Below are positions 60,705-64,000 of a stretch of DNA of 64,000 bases, one piece after another. Both the position numbers and the translations under genes were made by a program. Positions within the stretch are counted from its first letter, which is position 1, and every line of letters begins with the position of its first letter. The notes under the pieces were generated by a model that did no database searches, was not told the DNA's origin, and saw only the letters and a program-made list of their open reading frames with translations. This DNA is from Salegentibacter sp. (lineage in GTDB: Bacteria; Bacteroidota; Bacteroidia; Flavobacteriales; Flavobacteriaceae): the NCBI GenBank assembly GCA_017795085.1, contig CP051246.1, positions 4,404,514 through 4,468,513 on the forward strand, in the 5' to 3' direction.

Positions 60705-61320
60705 TTTTTTTCTTGATCCTTATCGGGATGCTCCTTTTTGGCATATCTTTTTGGAAGCCCTGGTCTTTGTTTTTGGGATTTTAAGTGTTTATTATTCTAA
60801 GCAGGAAAATATTTTGGTATACCCCACAGGCTTAATTGCTACGGTAATTACCGTTTACCTGCTTTACAAAGCCGGCTATTTTGGAGATATGATGATGAAT
60901 TTTTATTACTCCATAATGAGTATTTACGGCTGGTATAATTGGGCCAGAAAAAGAGATGGTGAGTATGTAGTGCCAATTACCCGTACCAACCAACGTGAAA
61001 AAATTGTAGGTTTTTTGCTTTTTCTTCTCACCATGCTGGTTACCTGGGGGGTGTATAAAGCTTTTGGTCGTGAGATTGCGACGGCAAATTATATCGATAT
61101 TTTTACTTCCGGTATTTTCTTTACCGGGATGTGGTATATGGCCATCAAAAAGCTGGAAAATTGGACATTGTGGATAATCGGTGATCTTATAACTATTCCG
61201 CTTTATGCTTATCGTGGGTTGGGAATGTTGGCACTTCAGTATGTGATTTTTACAATTTTAGCGATTCAAGGCTATAGACTATGGAAGAAAAACTTACACA
61301 AAGGCCATGTAACATCTTAA
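60688..61320 (+). CDS. pnuC: nicotinamide riboside/thiamine transporter, PnuC family
   Basis: 210 residues, about seven transmembrane helices. PnuC-fold vitamin transporter: FGILSVYYSKQENILVYPTGLIATVITVYLLYKAGYFGDMMMNFYYSIMSIYGWYNWARKRDG near residue 25-95 with the family W-Y-W cluster, and FTSGIFFTGMWYMAIKKLENWTLWIIGD near 140-168. The next gene encodes a NadR-like nicotinamide riboside kinase, so nicotinamide riboside is the favoured substrate. The thiamine-binding gene in front makes thiamine (PnuT-type) an alternative. It overlaps the kinase gene by 40 bases. Confidence 0.88.
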   Translation: MQPIFDFFLDPYRDAPFWHIFLEALVFVFGILSVYYSKQENILVYPTGLIATVITVYLLYKAGYFGDMMMNFYYSIMSIYGWYNWARKRDGEYVVPITRTNQREKIVGFLLFLLTMLVTWGVYKAFGREIATANYIDIFTSGIFFTGMWYMAIKKLENWTLWIIGDLITIPLYAYRGLGMLALQYVIFTILAIQGYRLWKKNLHKGHVTS

Positions 61321-61859
61321 AAGTAGTGTTTTATGGTCCTGAGTCTACCGGGAAAACCACTTTGGCACAAATGCTCGCCGAACATTATAACACGGTATGG
61401 GCTTCAGAATATATGCGGGATTACCTGCAGGAAAAATGGGATGAAACCGGAGAAGTTTGCCAGCCTGAAGATTTAATTCCTATTGCTGAAGGCCAGATAA
61501 AACGTGAAAATGAACAAACCGAAAAAGCCGATAAAATCCTTTTTTGCGATACTGATTTGCTGGAATTAAAAGTGTATTCAGAAGCTTATTATCAGGGGTT
61601 TTGTCCTCCATCCCTTCTTAAACCTGCGTTAAAAAACCACTATCATCTTTATTTTTTGATGTATATTGATGTCCCGTGGGTGTCCGATGACCTTCGGGAT
61701 AAACCTGACGATCGTGAGGGGATGTTCCAACGTTTTGAAAATGAAATTATTAAGACAAATAAACCTTTTGTGATTTTAAAGGGTGATTTGCAGGAACGGT
61801 TTGAACGTGCAGTAAAGGAAGTTGATAAACTCTTAAAAAAAAGTAAAAGTGGGATTTAA
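61281..61859 (+). CDS. NadR-like nicotinamide riboside kinase (AAA ATPase)
   Basis: 192 residues. P-loop ATPase similar to the C-terminal ribosylnicotinamide kinase domain of NadR: Walker A FYGPESTGKTTLAQML near residue 18, then WASEYMRDYLQEKWDE and a Walker-B-like KILFCDTDLLELKVYSEAY near 85. No N-terminal nucleotidyltransferase part is present, so it phosphorylates nicotinamide riboside to NMN rather than completing NAD. Overlapping pnuC by 40 bases, it would trap the imported vitamin. It overlaps the DUF4301 gene by 11 bases. Confidence 0.85.
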   Translation: MEEKLTQRPCNILKVVFYGPESTGKTTLAQMLAEHYNTVWASEYMRDYLQEKWDETGEVCQPEDLIPIAEGQIKRENEQTEKADKILFCDTDLLELKVYSEAYYQGFCPPSLLKPALKNHYHLYFLMYIDVPWVSDDLRDKPDDREGMFQRFENEIIKTNKPFVILKGDLQERFERAVKEVDKLLKKSKSGI

Positions 61860-63402
61860 CGAAACAGATATTTTACAAATAGAAGAAAAAGGTTTAACTG
61901 CCAGAGAGGTTGAGCATCAACTAGATATTTTTAAACGGGGAAATATAAAAGTTGATATTATACAAGCAGCTACTCTGGATGATGGAATTTTTTCTTATTC
62001 TACTGGAGAGAGGAAAGATTTTATTAAGCTTTTTGAACATAGAAAAGAAGATTTTGAACTAATAAAGTTTGTGCCTGCTTCCGGAGCTGCTACACGAATG
62101 TTCAAATCTCTTCATAATTTTGTTTCAAAATATAATCCGGAAAAGTCCGGGCTCCGTGAATACCTTGATTCTACTGATGATGAGGTGTTGCAACACTTTT
62201 TTGAAGGAGTTGATCATTTACCTTTTTATGAAGAAGCTCTAAGAATTGCTAAAGACAGACATCCCGATTTTGAAGAGAAATCGAATGGGGAAAAACATCT
62301 TATTTTAGTAAAAAGCATGTTGTATGAAGATGGTCTGAATTTGAGTAATTATCCAAAAGGCCTTGTGCCTTTTCATAAATATAGCTCCCGAATTGCCACG
62401 GCTTTTGAAGAACACCTTTATGAAACTTCAAGATACATGGCAGTTAAGGGGGTGGCAAAACTTCATTTTACAGTAGCTAAAGGCGATAAAGAAAAATTCG
62501 AAAAAGAATTTGAAGTCATAAAACAGCATTTGGAAAAAGACACCAATACCCGTTTTGAGATTTCCTATTCATACCAGGATCCTAAAACCGATACTATTGC
62601 AGTTGATGAAGATAATAAACCCTTTAGGGATGAGGAAGGAAATTTGTTTTTCCGTCCCGGTGGTCACGGCGCATTAATTGAAAATCTCAATAATATAGAG
62701 GCCGATCTTGTTTTTGTTAAAAATATTGATAACGTTGTGTTGGAGCAGAACCTTGGTGATTTGGTGGACTACAAAAAAATGTTGGGAGGGAAGCTTATTC
62801 GTCTTCAGGCACAAATTTTTGAATATTTAAACCAATTGGATGCCGGGAATAATTCAGAAAGCAAACTTGATGAAATTGCCGATTTTATTAAGAAAGAGTT
62901 GAAAAAAGAGATTCCTGATGCTTTTATCAAATTTACCGGTGAGGAGAAAACCCAATACTTGTACAGGTTGCTTGATAAACCTCTTCGCGTATGTGGAATG
63001 GTTAAAAATGAAGGCCAGCCCGGTGGCGGTCCTTTTTTGGTAAAAGATGAAACCGGAGCGGTGTCGTTGCAAATTATTGAGGGGGCGCAAATTGATAAAG
63101 ACAATATAGAACAAGTGAAAATTCTTAATAACTCTACTCATTTTAATCCTGTCGATCTTGTTTGTAGCCTTAAAAATTTTAAAGGTGAAAAATATGATTT
63201 ACATAAATATGTTGACGAGACTATGAGTTTTATCGCCTATAAAACCAAAGACGGGAAACCTTTAAAAGCCCTGGAGCGCCCAGGTTTATGGAATGGTGCA
63301 ATGGCTGATTGGAATACTATTTTTGTTGAAGTGCCGGTAACGACCTTTAACCCGGTGAAAACTGTAGCCGACTTGCTAAAGGAAAGCCATAGTAATGGAT
63401 GA
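61849..63402 (+). CDS. DUF4301 family protein
   Basis: 517 residues, GTG start. It matches DUF4301, a Bacteroidota family of unknown function with landmarks FVPASGAATRMFKSLHNFVSKYN near residue 75-97 and KHLILVKSMLYEDGLNLSNYPKGLVPFHKYS near 145-175 and GQPGGGPFLVKDETGAVSLQIIEGAQID. The first part resembles the nucleotidyltransferase fold in outline (a glycine/serine-rich loop after strand one), but I cannot assign an activity. No signal peptide; cytoplasmic. Overlaps both neighbours (11 and 8 bases), so it is part of the pnuC-kinase-arfB operon. Confidence 0.88.
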   Translation: MGFNETDILQIEEKGLTAREVEHQLDIFKRGNIKVDIIQAATLDDGIFSYSTGERKDFIKLFEHRKEDFELIKFVPASGAATRMFKSLHNFVSKYNPEKSGLREYLDSTDDEVLQHFFEGVDHLPFYEEALRIAKDRHPDFEEKSNGEKHLILVKSMLYEDGLNLSNYPKGLVPFHKYSSRIATAFEEHLYETSRYMAVKGVAKLHFTVAKGDKEKFEKEFEVIKQHLEKDTNTRFEISYSYQDPKTDTIAVDEDNKPFRDEEGNLFFRPGGHGALIENLNNIEADLVFVKNIDNVVLEQNLGDLVDYKKMLGGKLIRLQAQIFEYLNQLDAGNNSESKLDEIADFIKKELKKEIPDAFIKFTGEEKTQYLYRLLDKPLRVCGMVKNEGQPGGGPFLVKDETGAVSLQIIEGAQIDKDNIEQVKILNNSTHFNPVDLVCSLKNFKGEKYDLHKYVDETMSFIAYKTKDGKPLKALERPGLWNGAMADWNTIFVEVPVTTFNPVKTVADLLKESHSNG

Positions 63403-63799
63403 GGAAACAATTCTAAGGGAAGTGACTTATAAGGCGGTGCGTAGTTCCGGGGCCGGAGAGCAACACGTGAACAAAACCGCTTCAAAAGTTGAACTTCACT
63501 TTGCAGTAAATATTTCAGAAGGTTTAAAAGAAGACGAAAAGCAGCGTATTTTTAAAAAGTTGGAAAATCGTATTACCGGTAGCGGCGAGCTTATTTTGCA
63601 GGATGAAACCCATAGGAGTCAGCATAAAAATAAAGAAGAGGTTACGGCCCGATTCCTGCAAATTCTAAGGGAAGCTTTAAAAAAGCCGAAGCCCCGTAAA
63701 AAGACCAAACCTTCGCGAGCAGCTAAAGAAAAACGCTTAAGAGCCAAGAAAAAACAGGGCGAAAAAAAGAATTTAAGGCAAGATCCTTTAAAGTCATAG
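63395..63799 (+). CDS. arfB: ribosome-rescue hydrolase ArfB, with GEQ replacing GGQ
   Basis: 134 residues. Release-factor-like peptidyl-tRNA hydrolase that frees stalled ribosomes. It has the family core RSSGAGEQHVNKTASKVELHF near residues 16-37, the DETHRSQHKNKEE segment near 70 and a Lys/Arg-rich C-terminal tail (about 100-134) that enters the empty mRNA channel. However the catalytic Gly-Gly-Gln reads Gly21-Glu22-Gln23, encoded GGA GAG CAA. In related proteins the second Gly is required. Overlaps the DUF4301 stop by 8 bases. Confidence 0.88.
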   Translation: MDEETILREVTYKAVRSSGAGEQHVNKTASKVELHFAVNISEGLKEDEKQRIFKKLENRITGSGELILQDETHRSQHKNKEEVTARFLQILREALKKPKPRKKTKPSRAAKEKRLRAKKKQGEKKNLRQDPLKS

Positions 63800-63818
63800 C
63801 ATCTTCTGTGTAAAAATT

Positions 63819-63841
63819 CCACACTTGTTTGTGGTGTTTTT
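63819..63841 (+). terminator. terminator after arfB
   Basis: CCACA (63819-63823) and TGTGG (63830-63834) with a CTTGTT loop followed by a T-run from 63836. It ends the thiamine-binding to arfB operon. The remaining 160 bases to the window end hold another weak hairpin (CAACAA...TTGTTG near 63904-63926). Confidence 0.7.
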
Positions 63842-64000
63842 TTATAATTTCTACACTTTCTATATTTTCTGATTTTCTTTTCTTTTTATAAAAGCTTAGC
63901 AATCAACAACCAAGTTGTTTGTTGGGTGTTTTTTGTTTCATGGCATGATTTTTTATCTATGATTTTTGAATTAAAGTAAGCTAAATGATGAGGAAATTAA

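Noticed and set aside
63985-64000. Start of another gene (ATGATGAGGAAATTA)
   Set aside because: Only five codons before the window end; a real start is possible but cannot be supported.

Overview
The window is a 64 kb chromosomal piece from a member of the Flavobacteriaceae (phylum Bacteroidota), probably marine. I infer this from a type IX secretion cargo protein with a C-terminal sorting tail, gldE-gldD gliding genes, DUF4270, DUF4199, DUF4301 and DUF2007 proteins, an Mrp sodium/proton antiporter operon, an ATP synthase beta/epsilon pair separated from the other subunits, A-rich start regions without Shine-Dalgarno sequences, and repeated matches to the Bacteroidota promoter (TTTG about 19 bases before TAnnTTTG). 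The style recalls Gramella, Zunongwangia or Salegentibacter; the genus is a guess.

Layout. 0-14 kb: omega-amidase (cut by the window edge), an Ig-like lipoprotein, a broken comF, a coiled-coil membrane protein, glyS, a 986-residue type IX cargo protein, a DinB-like protein, exonuclease III, an OmpA-like lipoprotein, a carbon-nitrogen hydrolase gene split by an IS982-type element, and an aldo/keto reductase. 14.2-17.4 kb: an AT-rich accessory island with a decayed UPF0158 gene, small lipoproteins and hypothetical genes separated by related GTTACCC-type boundary sequences. 17.4-29.5 kb: radA, a repeat-rich gap, an esterase-fold protein, a flippase-like membrane protein, panD and panC on the minus strand, then a single-domain GT5 protein, a DUF4270 lipoprotein, glmS, atpD and atpC. 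29.7-35.6 kb: the seven-gene mrpABCDEFG operon meeting mgtC tail to tail.

36-44.7 kb: biotin synthesis (bioF, bioD, bioA, bioB) with a DUF2007 gene, an acetyltransferase, an internal ketoacyl synthase and two tandem JmjC-like cupins. 44.7-47.5 kb (minus strand): recX, rng, a 29-residue very basic protein and HU. 47.6-52.1 kb: mutY, ssb, gldE, gldD and an EamA transporter. 52-55.6 kb: a catalytic/non-catalytic M16 peptidase pair. 55.8-57.5 kb: DUF4199, L21 with an added SAP-like domain, L27 and a 43-residue membrane protein. 57.6-63.8 kb: ahcY, a phosphopantetheinyl transferase overlapping a frameshifted GGGPS gene, then thiamine-binding protein, pnuC, NadR-like kinase, DUF4301 and arfB in overlapping order.

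Most of the window is ordinary core genome. What stands out is the number of damaged genes (comF, carbon-nitrogen hydrolase, UPF0158, a small hypothetical gene, GGGPS), two enzymes lacking a canonical catalytic residue (an esterase with GHN instead of GHS, ArfB with GEQ instead of GGQ), several families of palindromic repeats, the ketoacyl synthase and JmjC pair attached to the biotin genes, and the cassette-like island. I found no CRISPR array, tRNA, rRNA or prophage. No complete undescribed system can be claimed from sequence alone; the biotin-linked genes and the cassette island are the best candidates.
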